A stretch of 64,000 bases of DNA from Candidatus Obscuribacterales bacterium (GTDB taxonomy: Bacteria; Cyanobacteriota; Vampirovibrionia; Obscuribacterales; Obscuribacteraceae). The notes under the pieces were generated by a model. The model searched no databases. It was not told the DNA's origin and saw nothing but the letters and a program-made list of their open reading frames with translations. Numbering within the stretch: the stretch's first letter is position 1; the number at the start of each line of letters is the position of its first letter. Shown here one piece after another: positions 26,183 to 36,316 of the stretch. Position numbers and translations under genes: made by a program. Where the stretch lies: contig JARLHI010000048.1 in assembly GCA_031292355.1 (NCBI GenBank), positions 62,001 to 126,000 on the forward strand, in the 5' to 3' direction.

Positions 26183-27658
26183 TCATTTATGGACCTCATT
26201 TTCCTCAACCCATGGCCGTTGCACAGTGTCACCGCCGTTCCCAAGACGCCAGCCCGTAACGACTCCATTCTTGAACCGGAATTCGACACTCGAAGAGGCA
26301 TTGCCGCAGAAGCTTTCAAAACCTGTAAGTTGATACCAGGTAGTCTCTATCACATTTTGCAAATTCGCACCTGTTTCTGAGCTTTGAACCCTATCTGGTT
26401 TACCAACCAGGCACTCCAGTTTTTTACGAGGCATGCCGATTAAATCGTAGTCTTTCCTCAATAATGAAAACTGCTCAGCAAGGGAGTACCTATCCGCCCT
26501 GCACTCTTCACTATCAAACTTCGACTGAAATTCTGTTTTGATAATTCGATCTTTCTCCGCAATTTCAAAATCGCACATCTGTGGAGGCAGCAACTCAACA
26601 CCATCTTCTCGAACTACAGCATGGTTGCAGTGTCGGTCGCTTGTCCATGTGGGCAGCACCGCTAGTCCCAACTTAAAGCCGGGTACTACCAAATCGGAAA
26701 TAGAAACTTCCTTTCGAACGTTTCCGTCACAGTCTATGAAGTACAGTTTTCTATCATAAGGTGCTGGTGCAGTTTTCTCGGAGCGCTGGTCGACGATCAG
26801 TCCTGACTCAGATATTTTCACTATCCGTGAGCGCTCTGGTAATTTATTCAAACAATTGCCCTTCTTGTCCATCACTATTGATGGCATCTGTGGTGCCCCA
26901 TTGGACAATATATCAGTGGCTAAAATGCGCGAGTCGTTGATTAGCTCAAAATTTGTATAACCTGTTGGAAGCGCGAACAATTGCTTGCCCTTAAAGCACA
27001 CAAAGGTCTGCTCAAGGTTTTTTACTAGCGAGTAACCAGCTTTGGGATTGTTATATTTGCTTTGAGTATCGACTCCAGTATTTTCGTCTATTGCCGTTTC
27101 AAGAGGAATTTCCCTTGTTAGATTAGGTTTCCTCCAAACAATTGCAGACCGCCAACTTTTGCAATAAATGACCGTCCTAAGATCGATCGAATCATACTCA
27201 GGTGGCACGACAACCTTGCCTCTCCAATCTATGAGTCCATTACCTTCATCGCCGTGGATCGTAAAAAAGACATTGGGTTTCACCTTTTTGCCTCTCAACG
27301 GATTCAACAATTCTCTTGGCACGTGCACTGCTGTTATCACACAGCCGACAGGCGGAGAAATGTCTATTGTCTCCCCATTCTTATCAAGCAATTTAGCAGC
27401 TTGAAAGTAAGAATTGTGGTATCCACGGACGTCCTTTGCTGGTTGATAGCTTAGGGAACCTCTCGGTCGCCACTCTCGTTGATGGAAAGTCGAAAAACAC
27501 CGATAAATTCCTTTATCCAGATACTGAATTTTTTGATATTTGATCGGGATTACAGTTTTGCCGCTCGTGTCTAGCAGACCCTGTAGATCGTGTGCCTGGA
27601 CGGCTCCGACGAACAAATTTGCTGTAGCCGCTAGCATCAGAGCTGAAAATTTGTGCAT
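26183..27658 (-). CDS. Exported WG-repeat protein with a SmpA-like C-terminus
   Basis: 491 aa with a signal peptide (FSALMLAATANLFVGAVQA). WG/KWG repeats follow: GLLDTSGKTVIPIKYQKIQYL near the start, NGLIDWRGKVVVPPEYDSI in the middle, then degenerate copies (VMDKKGNCLNKL, FIDCDGNVRKE, VVREDGVELLPP). The C-terminus has LIGMPRKKLECLVGKPDRV and FRFKNGVVTGWRLG, resembling the small BamE/SmpA fold that is common in lipoproteins. WG repeats form beta-propeller-like binding surfaces; the ligand is unknown. Divergent from the gene at 27758. Confidence 0.75.
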   Translation of the reverse strand: MHKFSALMLAATANLFVGAVQAHDLQGLLDTSGKTVIPIKYQKIQYLDKGIYRCFSTFHQREWRPRGSLSYQPAKDVRGYHNSYFQAAKLLDKNGETIDISPPVGCVITAVHVPRELLNPLRGKKVKPNVFFTIHGDEGNGLIDWRGKVVVPPEYDSIDLRTVIYCKSWRSAIVWRKPNLTREIPLETAIDENTGVDTQSKYNNPKAGYSLVKNLEQTFVCFKGKQLFALPTGYTNFELINDSRILATDILSNGAPQMPSIVMDKKGNCLNKLPERSRIVKISESGLIVDQRSEKTAPAPYDRKLYFIDCDGNVRKEVSISDLVVPGFKLGLAVLPTWTSDRHCNHAVVREDGVELLPPQMCDFEIAEKDRIIKTEFQSKFDSEECRADRYSLAEQFSLLRKDYDLIGMPRKKLECLVGKPDRVQSSETGANLQNVIETTWYQLTGFESFCGNASSSVEFRFKNGVVTGWRLGNGGDTVQRPWVEENEVHK

Positions 27659-27757
27659 AATTTCGACTTTACCACATACCTTTTTGGTGGCTCCCCATCT
27701 TTCAGCTGACAGCGTACAATTAAGTTCAGACGCTTTAGAAACAAAGAAATCGGTTTT

Positions 27758-28735
27758 ATGAGACTTGCCTATCCGCTCTTACTGCTTGTTCTCATGGCCA
27801 TAGTTGCAAGTACCTGGATGTCCTCAAACGTACTCAGCGACCCAGAAATTGAAGCAATTGCCTTTCTCGACGATGTGCGCCAGGGCGATATTGTCAAGGC
27901 AGTGCGGCAGTTCGGCAGCAATGCCTGCCGCTGCCCGGCAAAAGGCGGCTGGGTTTCGTACTTGATATATAAATCCGGCCAAGAACAAAATCTGGCATTC
28001 ATGCTCGGACATCCTTTCGAAGCCGGAAAACCGAAAGATTCGCCCATTCAAAATGGCAAGGAAGCAGTTATCCCCTGGCAAAAGCCAGAGGATTTTGCAG
28101 TTGATGTGCCCATATCATTCAAAAAAGAACAGTACATGCCTTATTTTTTGCCATTAAAAATGGCCTACGGCAAAGACATGACCGAAGAAGAATTCAATCA
28201 CTTCGTCGAAAATCCCGACGAAGACTCCTGGAAAGGTTTTACTCTACGCTTGCGACCGGGCATCGCCAAAAACTCAATTCAAGCACCTGTAGTAGATGTA
28301 CCTAAAGAGCTCGCCTTGCAGTTTGTCTCGTTAACAGGCGAGACAGAGCAGGCCAAATTAGCGGCGAGCGCAATTAAAAAGTCTCAAGCCGAAAGCGCTT
28401 CAATCGCGCATGGCACCGCGGATGATACTACACCCGAGGAAAGCTCAATTGAACTCCAGAGCGATGACCTCAAAAAAGCACTAGGAGACCAAGCCACGGA
28501 GTATCTTATTCCGCAGGAGGCTGGACATGTTTTGAACGCCCAACATCAAGCCATCCCGGAAGAACAAATTCTAAAGCGTTTGCCGCAATTGCAATCGGCG
28601 CAACTGAGACTGCATGTGGTTCGTCGTGGCAAACTGCAACGCTGGACGATTTACCATTTCGGTTTTATGTATCCAAAGCTTTTACTGTCAGATGGAAAGA
28701 TTCTGCCTTTGATTCACGATCAAAGACCACATTAG
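27758..28735 (+). CDS. Exported or anchored protein of unknown function
   Basis: 325 aa with one N-terminal hydrophobic segment (YPLLLLVLMAIVASTWM), then a soluble, acidic protein. A Cys pair (NACRCPAKGG) near 60 might be structural. The C-terminal part is rich in Gln and Leu (RLPQLQSAQLRLHVVRRGKL) and ends in a strand region. No family recognised. The last 4 nt overlap the stop of the convergent SGNH-like gene. Confidence 0.6.
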   Translation: MRLAYPLLLLVLMAIVASTWMSSNVLSDPEIEAIAFLDDVRQGDIVKAVRQFGSNACRCPAKGGWVSYLIYKSGQEQNLAFMLGHPFEAGKPKDSPIQNGKEAVIPWQKPEDFAVDVPISFKKEQYMPYFLPLKMAYGKDMTEEEFNHFVENPDEDSWKGFTLRLRPGIAKNSIQAPVVDVPKELALQFVSLTGETEQAKLAASAIKKSQAESASIAHGTADDTTPEESSIELQSDDLKKALGDQATEYLIPQEAGHVLNAQHQAIPEEQILKRLPQLQSAQLRLHVVRRGKLQRWTIYHFGFMYPKLLLSDGKILPLIHDQRPH

Positions 28736-30006
28736 AGAGGCTTGGTTCGCTCTGAACTGGCCGTTGTTAAAGCAGCATGGTCTTTAGTCAGAGCCACTGA
28801 TTCATCACGATCATCCTTGATATGCGCGACCATCGCATCGATCAATTTTTTGCCGCCATCAGCGTTCATATGGGCTGTGTCACGAAAATCGGCACTGTTA
28901 AATGTCTGACCGTCATTCAGATTCAAATAAGAGCAACCATATTGCTCAGTCGCAGCTCTGACAGTTTGCAGATAGCGATCATAATAGCCGACGGGCATCA
29001 AACTCATATTGGCTGGGGTCAAAGGCATATTTACGAGCAAAACTTTGATGTTGTCAGCCTTTGCCTGGGTCAGTAGTTTGCTCAAGAATTCGCTTTGGGT
29101 CTTGAATAATTTTGCACTCGGGTGAGAAAACCGCTTTTTATATTCAGCTGAATTGTCTTCGTACAAAAACTTCTCTCGCGGAACTAGAGGGTAGTCACCA
29201 GGCTCTGCTTCCGTCTTTAAATTGTGAGCGACATTAGCGGTTAAAATCGGTGCATCAAGTTCTTTTTCAGGCGCTCGACCGAACACTCCGGCAACAACCT
29301 TCTTCACCTCATTATCAAAGGCGACTTGCATGTCCAGGCGCTTACCGACCATATATAGAAACTTTCCTTGCCAATAGTCGAATCTTTGCCAGAATTCAGG
29401 CATGGCAATACTTGCAATATCGTCGATATCGAAAAAATGTCGAAAATAACGAAAAGTATTTGTCGACGATGCACTACTGACATGACTTTCAAGAAAATCA
29501 CGTAGCGTGATACCAACGACGATCAGTTTCGGCTTTTGTGTAGTTCGCTCTTGACTATGAATAAGCGCTCGAAAAATCATGTAGTCATCGGAAATCATGC
29601 CGCCTGGCAGAGCGAAATTGAAACATTGCAGGTCGGCCAGCCCAGCCTGTTTTTTGAGCATGTCTTGCATATAGACAGAATGATCGTGACTGACAGCGTC
29701 AAGATTTTTATTGAGATAATCAGCATCTCGAAAAGAAATTGGAATCATCATCAATGACGATCCAAGCAACACCACATCTGGTGGCATGGCCGATTTTACA
29801 TAAGAGCGTGTGCGCCACCACTCCCAGCAATGGCTGCTCGGTAAACTGGCGGCATCGACTTGCGCGGCTGGCTGAGCGAGAAAAAGCCCAAGGTTGATCA
29901 AACCGACAAGCATTAGCGCCGTCGACAGGCGAGTCTTAAAAAAATCTTTGAGCAACAAATACAAAGGCTTTGAGCCCCGAATCAAGACACCTGACAACAG
30001 GGGCAA
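28732..30006 (-). CDS. SGNH-fold (DltD/DUF1574-like) membrane-anchored protein
   Basis: 424 aa. A basic N-terminus and one membrane segment (about 26-44, TALMLVGLINLGLFLAQPA) are followed by an SGNH-like domain. Block I is DVVLLGSSLMMIP, an inner strand is LIVVGITLRDFL, another is VLLVNMPLTP, and the catalytic-dyad-like block is FRDTAHMNADGGKKL (Asp and His). DltD and related proteins act on acyl or acetyl groups of cell-wall polymers. The assignment to a substrate is not possible. The start is uncertain: the frame opens with TTG 30006 and several internal TTG codons have equally weak ribosome binding sites. Confidence 0.65.
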   Translation of the reverse strand: MPLLSGVLIRGSKPLYLLLKDFFKTRLSTALMLVGLINLGLFLAQPAAQVDAASLPSSHCWEWWRTRSYVKSAMPPDVVLLGSSLMMIPISFRDADYLNKNLDAVSHDHSVYMQDMLKKQAGLADLQCFNFALPGGMISDDYMIFRALIHSQERTTQKPKLIVVGITLRDFLESHVSSASSTNTFRYFRHFFDIDDIASIAMPEFWQRFDYWQGKFLYMVGKRLDMQVAFDNEVKKVVAGVFGRAPEKELDAPILTANVAHNLKTEAEPGDYPLVPREKFLYEDNSAEYKKRFSHPSAKLFKTQSEFLSKLLTQAKADNIKVLLVNMPLTPANMSLMPVGYYDRYLQTVRAATEQYGCSYLNLNDGQTFNSADFRDTAHMNADGGKKLIDAMVAHIKDDRDESVALTKDHAALTTASSERTKPL

Positions 30007-30061
30007 TCTTATTAGATCTGCCCTTTGCCTGCATTACAGATACTTAGAGTCCAGCAATTAT

Positions 30062-33000
30062 TTACAGAATCTCAGATTTGGTACCCCTGGGTAGCAAGAA
30101 ATAACCAAGTGTGGCTAATGGCAAAAGCAAACCCAGCAAACTCGAACCTATCTCAAATGCGCCCACTCGCGGGGTATGAACTAGAAACAGCGGGAGCTTA
30201 AATAGCGCGGTAACGAAAATTCCACACAACAAATAAGCAAGAATATTTCTTTTCGCTAATTTAGCGATAAAAACGTAAAAAACCAAACCCAAAATCACGT
30301 TGCGGCCAATACCAGTCACATAATCGACAAGATTGATATAAGGAATATCAAGGCAATAGAGCAATGAACCAAGCACCAGAATCAGGACAAAAATAGGAAA
30401 GTTGCGAATGTATTTCAGATACAGCCCTGTGAAAATCGCCGCACAAACGACCTCGCTCCAGGCTTTCGTTATCTGCTCGATAAGCATGCTCAAACCGGGC
30501 ACTCCTGCATTCAGGTTCGGAATGATAAATGGCAAAGCCGCTTCGGAAACATTGGGAGAAACTAGTAGAGCAAGCGAGACCGTGATCGTGAAAATCAGCC
30601 ATCGCGCAGTCGCAGTCCAGTAAGCGATGAGTACGGCATCAATCCATAATTGCTTTTGCTGCTCACGTCTGATTGGGTCACGTTGCCGACAGAACGTCAA
30701 CTGACAGATACTGACTAAATCTACACCTGGTGCCACTAATCGAAACGAGGCCAGAGCAAGCACGGCAAGCACGATGTTTTTCACTGTTTCGGTACCTACC
30801 AGACGTAACCAGATCGACAACTGGTCCAGTGCATAGCGCTCGATACTGATTGTTGTCGGCATTAACTGGAGCACACAGGGCAGCGTGTTACAGAAGCTTA
30901 TAAAAGTGAGAATGCCCATAATTAAGCCGGCGATGATGGGCATTCGCCAACGAAGAACTCCTGAGCGCAGCAAACCAATTGCCCAAAAAGCCGCCAGACC
31001 GCCCGCCAATATCGGCCAAACTATATGAGAAATTGCGGTCAATTGCTCCTTGAGTGTCTTGCTCTCTCTTTCATCGCGCCAACGATCCGGCACAAGCCAT
31101 GCAGCAGTGAAGCCTGAAACCTCATCGCCAACTACATCGATGTTGATTTTAAATGGAGCATCACCGATTTTTAATTGTGGTGATACATAACCCAACTGGT
31201 AGTCAGTTCGGTTGGCCCGCTTGAAGGTCGAAATGCTTGTAAAACTAATAGGCATCAAAAGTGGTGCCTGTTGTTCGATATACCGCCTGGTTATTTCTTT
31301 TGCCTTGCTCGAGGTTAGACGCGCACCAGGCGCGGTTTCAACATCGATACAGTCAAATCCAATTTCGTGTCCATGACCGTCTAGATGCACAACAAATTCT
31401 CGACTATTGCCCGGTTTAAAAAAGCGCACATTCCACACATAACCAAACTTGGTCATTTCGGCCAGTTGAGCGGCTTTAATGGCATTTGTATATTCGAAAA
31501 GGTATTGCATTTGATATTGCGCAAGCGGCGTGGCCAAGCTAGAAGCCAACTGAGCTGAAACCAGATATTTCGGTAGATCTAACTTTCGCATGCTCGCAGA
31601 TTGCCTCGCTGCAGCAATTGCCTGTTCTCGGCTGACCCGCACCTTAGACTGCTCACCAATCATGTCGCCATGGCGAAAAATAATGGCTCCGGCAATGCCC
31701 GCGATTGAGAGCACAAGAAGAATCAACCTGCTTCCCGATGACAATTTTGAATACTGAAACGGCGCTAGCGCCAGATCTTGAGTCTTAGTAACAGGTGCAA
31801 TATTCAGAGTTAATTGCTGATTAGACAGATTATCTTCAGGACTACGCCGCTTGCTCCGCAAAGCAAAGGACAAAACAGTTATCAAAATAAAAGGAACACA
31901 AACAAATATCGCCGGTATGATCCAGGATATTTGCCCCGAACCAAGAAGCGGGCGCAAAACTAGTACAATATCCACAAGATAATGGGCGACCAAACACGAA
32001 AGTAGGCCGATGTTTTGTGTCAGCCAACCAAATAACATGCCGTTGAAAATCAGCTCCAAACCTCTTGCGTAGGCGGGTTGCTGCGGATAAGTGCTGTGCA
32101 TAAATCCCCAGCATGCAGCCTGGAAAAAATTGGCGATCCAGAAAACTAAAACAACTCGATCTTTAAAGAAAGCAAAACGACGTAGCACCATCGACATTGT
32201 GATAAATGCCACTACTCGGTAAAGCAATTCTTCGTGTGCTGAAGCCAGGACACCAACATGCAGAGCTCCAATAGCCGGTATCCAACCAGAATAGACGCCG
32301 GCGTCCTGCACTTGCAATGGCGTCCAGAAGCCAATCTTTTGTCCCAAAATGTAGTAAACAATGATCCAGCCGATATAAATGCAACCGCCCAGATGACCGG
32401 TAACGAGGTTTTTGAAAACCTCGGCGTGGCAAAGGCCGCCTGCCGTAAACCACTTTTCTGCAGCCACTTTTTCTGGAAAAAAACTGCGATATAAAAACTC
32501 GGCTGAACCAATCAGAATGACTGCCGCAACGAACCAGGTCATGGCGTTGGTCAAACAACCCAGCCAATACTGCACTAAGAAGGTCTGAAAATCGATTTGA
32601 CTGGAGTAAGTAAAAATAGCGGTTTCGGTACTGTTCAAAGTGTCGGCAACGATTGTTGCAACAAACGCCACCGCACACAGTATCGTGAATCGCCAGCGAA
32701 TTTTGTGGTGCGTTGTCGCCCATAAGAAGACGAAGACGGCTACTGTCAAGAGTGCGAACCAAAAAAAGAGCGCGACATTGAAAAGCTGCTCGTTATATGA
32801 CCGCATGGAAGTGTACTTTCGCTGCCAGTCTTGAGGCACATGTAAATAGCGGTCCATAAAAGTGACTTTGTCACCGCTGACATGCACTTCTACATCCAGA
32901 TAAGCGCCTTTAAACGACAGTGTCTGGTCTTCCCAGACAAAAATGTAGTCCTGTCTGTTGATTTGGGCCTTTGTCTCATCCCTGATCAAGACATATTTGC

Positions 33001-33547
33001 TGGTCGCCTCATCGCCGATAGTAACTCCAGCCACATCAGCAAGAAAAGCGCGTGCGAGCTTTTCAGCCTCGTCTCGGTTGAGCGTTTTTAAAGCAAAATC
33101 ATTGCGATATTCATGCACGAAGCCATTAAACTGTCCGCCCGGTGTCATTGAAATAAAACATTGCTCGAACTGATGTTCGCGACAGAATCTCGATTTCCAC
33201 AACCATACAGGCACTGTCTGCCGCATCAATTGGTTGGCTTGTTCTTGCCCTAGCTCTTGTTCTAAAAATGCTTTGTCTTCAGTCTTTTCAGTGAAAGTGG
33301 TGGCGACGATGTCTGGCCGATTGAATGGATTTTCCGGGTGATAACCAACTTTTCCCGCCCAGACCGCAGCCATCGCTTGAATATTGGCACGCGACCTACT
33401 TAAATCCAGTGAGGCCGCCGGAAACGCCTTCTCGTAACCGAACTGAAAAATGCAAAGACTGACAACGGCAAACGCCGATAACCACCAGATACGTCGGTCA
33501 TTGACAATTGAAGGCGTTGAACCGGGAACATTCGGGCTGTCTTTCAC
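30062..33547 (-). CDS. Double CPBP-type membrane protein, one active-looking and one degenerate half
   Basis: 1161 aa. Each half has one extracytoplasmic strand-rich domain (about 155-235 and 725-835) that ends in a transmembrane segment, then a polytopic membrane domain. The first membrane domain carries the CPBP/Abi protease motifs: HEELLYR (about 436-442), WGFMHS (about 480-485) and HYLVD (about 519-523). The second half has the same layout, but the first motif is replaced by WSEVVCA (about 1030) and the His residues are missing. CPBP proteases cleave prenylated or other membrane proteins or serve in immunity and signalling. The internal duplication is my reading, not an established architecture. 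Confidence 0.75.
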   Translation of the reverse strand: MKDSPNVPGSTPSIVNDRRIWWLSAFAVVSLCIFQFGYEKAFPAASLDLSRSRANIQAMAAVWAGKVGYHPENPFNRPDIVATTFTEKTEDKAFLEQELGQEQANQLMRQTVPVWLWKSRFCREHQFEQCFISMTPGGQFNGFVHEYRNDFALKTLNRDEAEKLARAFLADVAGVTIGDEATSKYVLIRDETKAQINRQDYIFVWEDQTLSFKGAYLDVEVHVSGDKVTFMDRYLHVPQDWQRKYTSMRSYNEQLFNVALFFWFALLTVAVFVFLWATTHHKIRWRFTILCAVAFVATIVADTLNSTETAIFTYSSQIDFQTFLVQYWLGCLTNAMTWFVAAVILIGSAEFLYRSFFPEKVAAEKWFTAGGLCHAEVFKNLVTGHLGGCIYIGWIIVYYILGQKIGFWTPLQVQDAGVYSGWIPAIGALHVGVLASAHEELLYRVVAFITMSMVLRRFAFFKDRVVLVFWIANFFQAACWGFMHSTYPQQPAYARGLELIFNGMLFGWLTQNIGLLSCLVAHYLVDIVLVLRPLLGSGQISWIIPAIFVCVPFILITVLSFALRSKRRSPEDNLSNQQLTLNIAPVTKTQDLALAPFQYSKLSSGSRLILLVLSIAGIAGAIIFRHGDMIGEQSKVRVSREQAIAAARQSASMRKLDLPKYLVSAQLASSLATPLAQYQMQYLFEYTNAIKAAQLAEMTKFGYVWNVRFFKPGNSREFVVHLDGHGHEIGFDCIDVETAPGARLTSSKAKEITRRYIEQQAPLLMPISFTSISTFKRANRTDYQLGYVSPQLKIGDAPFKINIDVVGDEVSGFTAAWLVPDRWRDERESKTLKEQLTAISHIVWPILAGGLAAFWAIGLLRSGVLRWRMPIIAGLIMGILTFISFCNTLPCVLQLMPTTISIERYALDQLSIWLRLVGTETVKNIVLAVLALASFRLVAPGVDLVSICQLTFCRQRDPIRREQQKQLWIDAVLIAYWTATARWLIFTITVSLALLVSPNVSEAALPFIIPNLNAGVPGLSMLIEQITKAWSEVVCAAIFTGLYLKYIRNFPIFVLILVLGSLLYCLDIPYINLVDYVTGIGRNVILGLVFYVFIAKLAKRNILAYLLCGIFVTALFKLPLFLVHTPRVGAFEIGSSLLGLLLPLATLGYFLLPRGTKSEIL

Positions 33548-33760
33548 AAGGGATCCTGTCTGAAGAATAAGTCGACGCTAGTCGATGGTACTTGAGCCTG
33601 TGGAACAGGTCGATTCTAAACAAAAGATAGAGATATAACACGAGCGCTCGAACACATTGGCATCTTCTTTTCCCGGAGTGACATCGCTTCTGAAGCTTAA
33701 TCTTTCGCAAAAAAGCCGTAAAAGCAGGCGCTATCATTCTCTGACAGAGGAGCATCGCCA

Positions 33761-35098
33761 ATGGCAATAACTTCAAATACGCTGATTTGGAACAAGGAAA
33801 TTGAGTGCGCCAGCCGGAGCGCCATTGAATCCCTTCAACTGGAACGCCTGAAAAAGGTGCTGACGACAGTCTACGAAAAAGTACCCTTTTATAAAGAACT
33901 CTTCAATGAAGCCGGCGTTCGCCCGCAAAATCTCAAGTCTCTGGCAGATCTAAAGAATTTTCCTTTTACCCGTAAGACACATCTACGAGAAAACTACCCG
34001 TTTGGGCTGTTTGCCGTTCCTTCCAACGAAGTCGCAAGACTGCACGCTTCTTCAGGGACCAAAGGCAAACCGACAGTGGTTGGCTACACCCAGAACGATC
34101 TCAAAACATGGGCTGAGGTCGTGGCTCGATCACTTGCAGCATCAGGCGCACGCCCCCATGATGTCATTCACAATAGTTACGGCTATGGTCTTTTTACCGG
34201 TGGGCTTGGTCTGCACTATGGCGCCGAAAGATTCGAAGCTACTGTAGTGCCGGCTTCTGGCGGCCGCACCAATCAACAAATAATGCTCTTACAAGACTTT
34301 GGCGCTCGCGTACTTTGCGCTACGCCCTCTTACGCCATGAACATCGCTTACACGATGGACGATTTGAAAATCGATCGCCAGTCAATCAAATTAGAGATTG
34401 GCATCTTTGGCGCCGAGCCGTGGACAGAAGAAATGCGAGCTCAAATCGAAGACAAAATGAAAATTGCAGCGCTCGATATTTATGGTCTTAGCGAAGTGAT
34501 GGGGCCTGGTGTATCGATGGAGTGTGCCGAAGGTCGCAAAGGTTTGCACATCTGGGAAGATCACTTCTTCGCTGAAATTATCGATCCCAAAACCGGCGAG
34601 CTTTTGCCAGATGGCGAAGAAGGCGAACTGGTTTTTACGACGCTCACTAAAGAAGCGATTCCTGTCATTCGTTATCGCACTGGAGACCTTTCTGTTCTCA
34701 ATCGCGAACGATGTGTTTGCGGACGCACCATGGTGCGCATGAACCGCGTTCGCGCACGCATCGACGACATGCTCATTATTCGCGGTGTAAATGTGTTTCC
34801 TTCAGAAATAGAAAAAACACTTTTGCAAATCGACGATCTGGCACCACATTATCAACTAGTACTCGAACGTCACAAAGCGCTCGACTGTCTGGAAGTGCAT
34901 GTTGAAATTTCAGAATCATTAGCAGAAAAGTGGGGACACTTTGATGATGAACATCTGGAGTACATCAATCTTGGCTCAAAAATTCAGTCATTGCTTAAAG
35001 ACAGCCTTGGTGTCACAGCCGACATCAGATTGAAAAAACCAAGCTCAATTCCTCGCAGCGAAGGCAAAGCGCAGCGCGTCATCGATAAAAGATCCTGA
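33761..35098 (+). CDS. paaK: Phenylacetate-CoA ligase-like AMP-binding enzyme
   Basis: 445 aa, full length for the family. ANL-superfamily motifs: RLHASSGTKGKPTVVGYT (P-loop-like), the family-specific HNSYGYGLFTGGLGLHYGAE, YGLSEVMGPGV, GELVFTTLTKEAIPVIRYRTGDL, and the C-terminal hinge DDMLIIRGVNVFPSEIE. PaaK activates phenylacetate to phenylacetyl-CoA with ATP. Some homologues act on other aromatic or fatty acids. GAGGAG lies 8 nt before the ATG. First gene of a run with an EthD-like protein and two crotonases, with gaps of 17-39 nt, so probably an operon. Confidence 0.9.
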   Translation: MAITSNTLIWNKEIECASRSAIESLQLERLKKVLTTVYEKVPFYKELFNEAGVRPQNLKSLADLKNFPFTRKTHLRENYPFGLFAVPSNEVARLHASSGTKGKPTVVGYTQNDLKTWAEVVARSLAASGARPHDVIHNSYGYGLFTGGLGLHYGAERFEATVVPASGGRTNQQIMLLQDFGARVLCATPSYAMNIAYTMDDLKIDRQSIKLEIGIFGAEPWTEEMRAQIEDKMKIAALDIYGLSEVMGPGVSMECAEGRKGLHIWEDHFFAEIIDPKTGELLPDGEEGELVFTTLTKEAIPVIRYRTGDLSVLNRERCVCGRTMVRMNRVRARIDDMLIIRGVNVFPSEIEKTLLQIDDLAPHYQLVLERHKALDCLEVHVEISESLAEKWGHFDDEHLEYINLGSKIQSLLKDSLGVTADIRLKKPSSIPRSEGKAQRVIDKRS

Positions 35099-35137
35099 GA
35101 ACGAATAGACAAAAACATCAACCAAAGTGAGGACAAA

Positions 35138-35464
35138 ATGGTAAAGCTCGTAGCTCTTTATAAAAAACCAGCAGATATAGCCGCTTTCGAAGAGCATTAT
35201 CACAAGATTCACATGCCATTGACTGAGAAGATTCCTGGTCTCAAGCATGTCGAATTAAGCAAATTCACGGGCTCGCCAATGGGCGAAAGCGAATATTACA
35301 TGATGGCCGAGATGTACTTCGACAGTATGGAAGCACTGAAAGCCGGCATGTCCTCCGCTGAAGGTCGCGCTTCCGGCAAGGATTTGATGAGTTTTGCAAA
35401 AGAACTGGTGACAATGATGTTCGCCGAAGTTGAAGAAAAAGTCCTGGCTACAACCGCTGTTTAA
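35138..35464 (+). CDS. EthD-family small protein
   Basis: 108 aa with the EthD dimeric alpha-beta barrel pattern: VKLVALYKKPADIAAFEEHYHKIHMPLTEKIPGL, then EYYMMAEMYFDSMEALKAGMSS. EthD-like proteins are found in degradation operons; a stand-alone function is often unclear. AGTGAGG lies upstream of the ATG. It sits between paaK and two crotonases, suggesting a role in the same pathway, but no substrate can be named. Confidence 0.85.
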   Translation: MVKLVALYKKPADIAAFEEHYHKIHMPLTEKIPGLKHVELSKFTGSPMGESEYYMMAEMYFDSMEALKAGMSSAEGRASGKDLMSFAKELVTMMFAEVEEKVLATTAV

Positions 35465-35483
35465 ACAGTCCGAAGGAGAAACC

Positions 35484-36299
35484 ATGTCTGACGTCACAAC
35501 CAAAAGCCAGACCAACACCAGTCAGAACAGTTACACAAACATACTGACTGCCACTGAAGACAATATCGCCATAGTCACGTTGAACAGACCAAAAGTGCTC
35601 AACGCTCTCAATCACGAATTAATGACGGAACTTACCGATGCGCTTGCTGGTTTCGATCAAGATTCAGCAATTGGCGCCATTGTTATCACCGGTGGAGATC
35701 GCGCATTTGCTGCTGGTGCCGACATCAAAGAGATGTCGGATGAAACTGCTATCAACATCATGTTGCAAAACAAATTTGCCACGTGGGACAAAATTCGCGC
35801 CGTCAAAAAGCCAATCATTGCCGCAGTTAGCGGTTTTGCACTGGGAGGCGGCTGTGAATTGATGATGAATTGCGACATCATTATCGCTTCCGAAACTGCG
35901 CAATTCGGTCAACCGGAAATCAATCTGGGCGTTATACCAGGAGCTGGTGGAACCCAAAGATTGACTCGTATCGTTGGCAAATACAAAGCGATGGAATTGA
36001 TTTTGACGGGACGCCCAGTCACTGCCGCAGAAGCTCTGGCGATGGGACTTGTCAATCGTGTGTTGCCAGTTGAGCTCTATCTCGAAGAAGCCAAAACACT
36101 GGCGAAACAAATCGCGGGCAAATCTCAGGTAGCAGTCCAATTAGCTAAAGAAGCTGTTTTGAAAAACTACGATATGTCCCTTACTGAAGGATTGGAATTC
36201 GAACGCAAAAATTTCTATATGCTTTTTGCGTCAGACGATCAAAAAGAAGGAATGAAGGCTTTTCTGGAAAAAAGACCGGCTAAATTCACGGGCAAATAA
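35484..36299 (+). CDS. Enoyl-CoA hydratase, PaaF/EchA-like
   Basis: 271 aa from ATG 35484, which has AAGGAG 5 nt upstream; an earlier in-frame ATG at 35430 lies inside the EthD gene and is unlikely. Crotonase features: AGGADIKEM (oxyanion hole; seen as AAGADIKEM), GGGCELMMNCDIIIA, and the catalytic Glu of FGQPEINLGVIPGAGGTQRL, with both Glu positions of the hydratase present. It hydrates 2-enoyl-CoA thioesters. Part of the paaK-EthD-crotonase-crotonase run. The presence of both catalytic Glu favours a hydratase over a decarboxylase or isomerase. Confidence 0.88.
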   Translation: MSDVTTKSQTNTSQNSYTNILTATEDNIAIVTLNRPKVLNALNHELMTELTDALAGFDQDSAIGAIVITGGDRAFAAGADIKEMSDETAINIMLQNKFATWDKIRAVKKPIIAAVSGFALGGGCELMMNCDIIIASETAQFGQPEINLGVIPGAGGTQRLTRIVGKYKAMELILTGRPVTAAEALAMGLVNRVLPVELYLEEAKTLAKQIAGKSQVAVQLAKEAVLKNYDMSLTEGLEFERKNFYMLFASDDQKEGMKAFLEKRPAKFTGK

Positions 36300-36316
36300 T
36301 TGAGGCGAATATTGAT

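Noticed and set aside
32163..32762. 199-aa minus-strand ORF
   Set aside because: Out-of-frame shadow inside the double CPBP gene.
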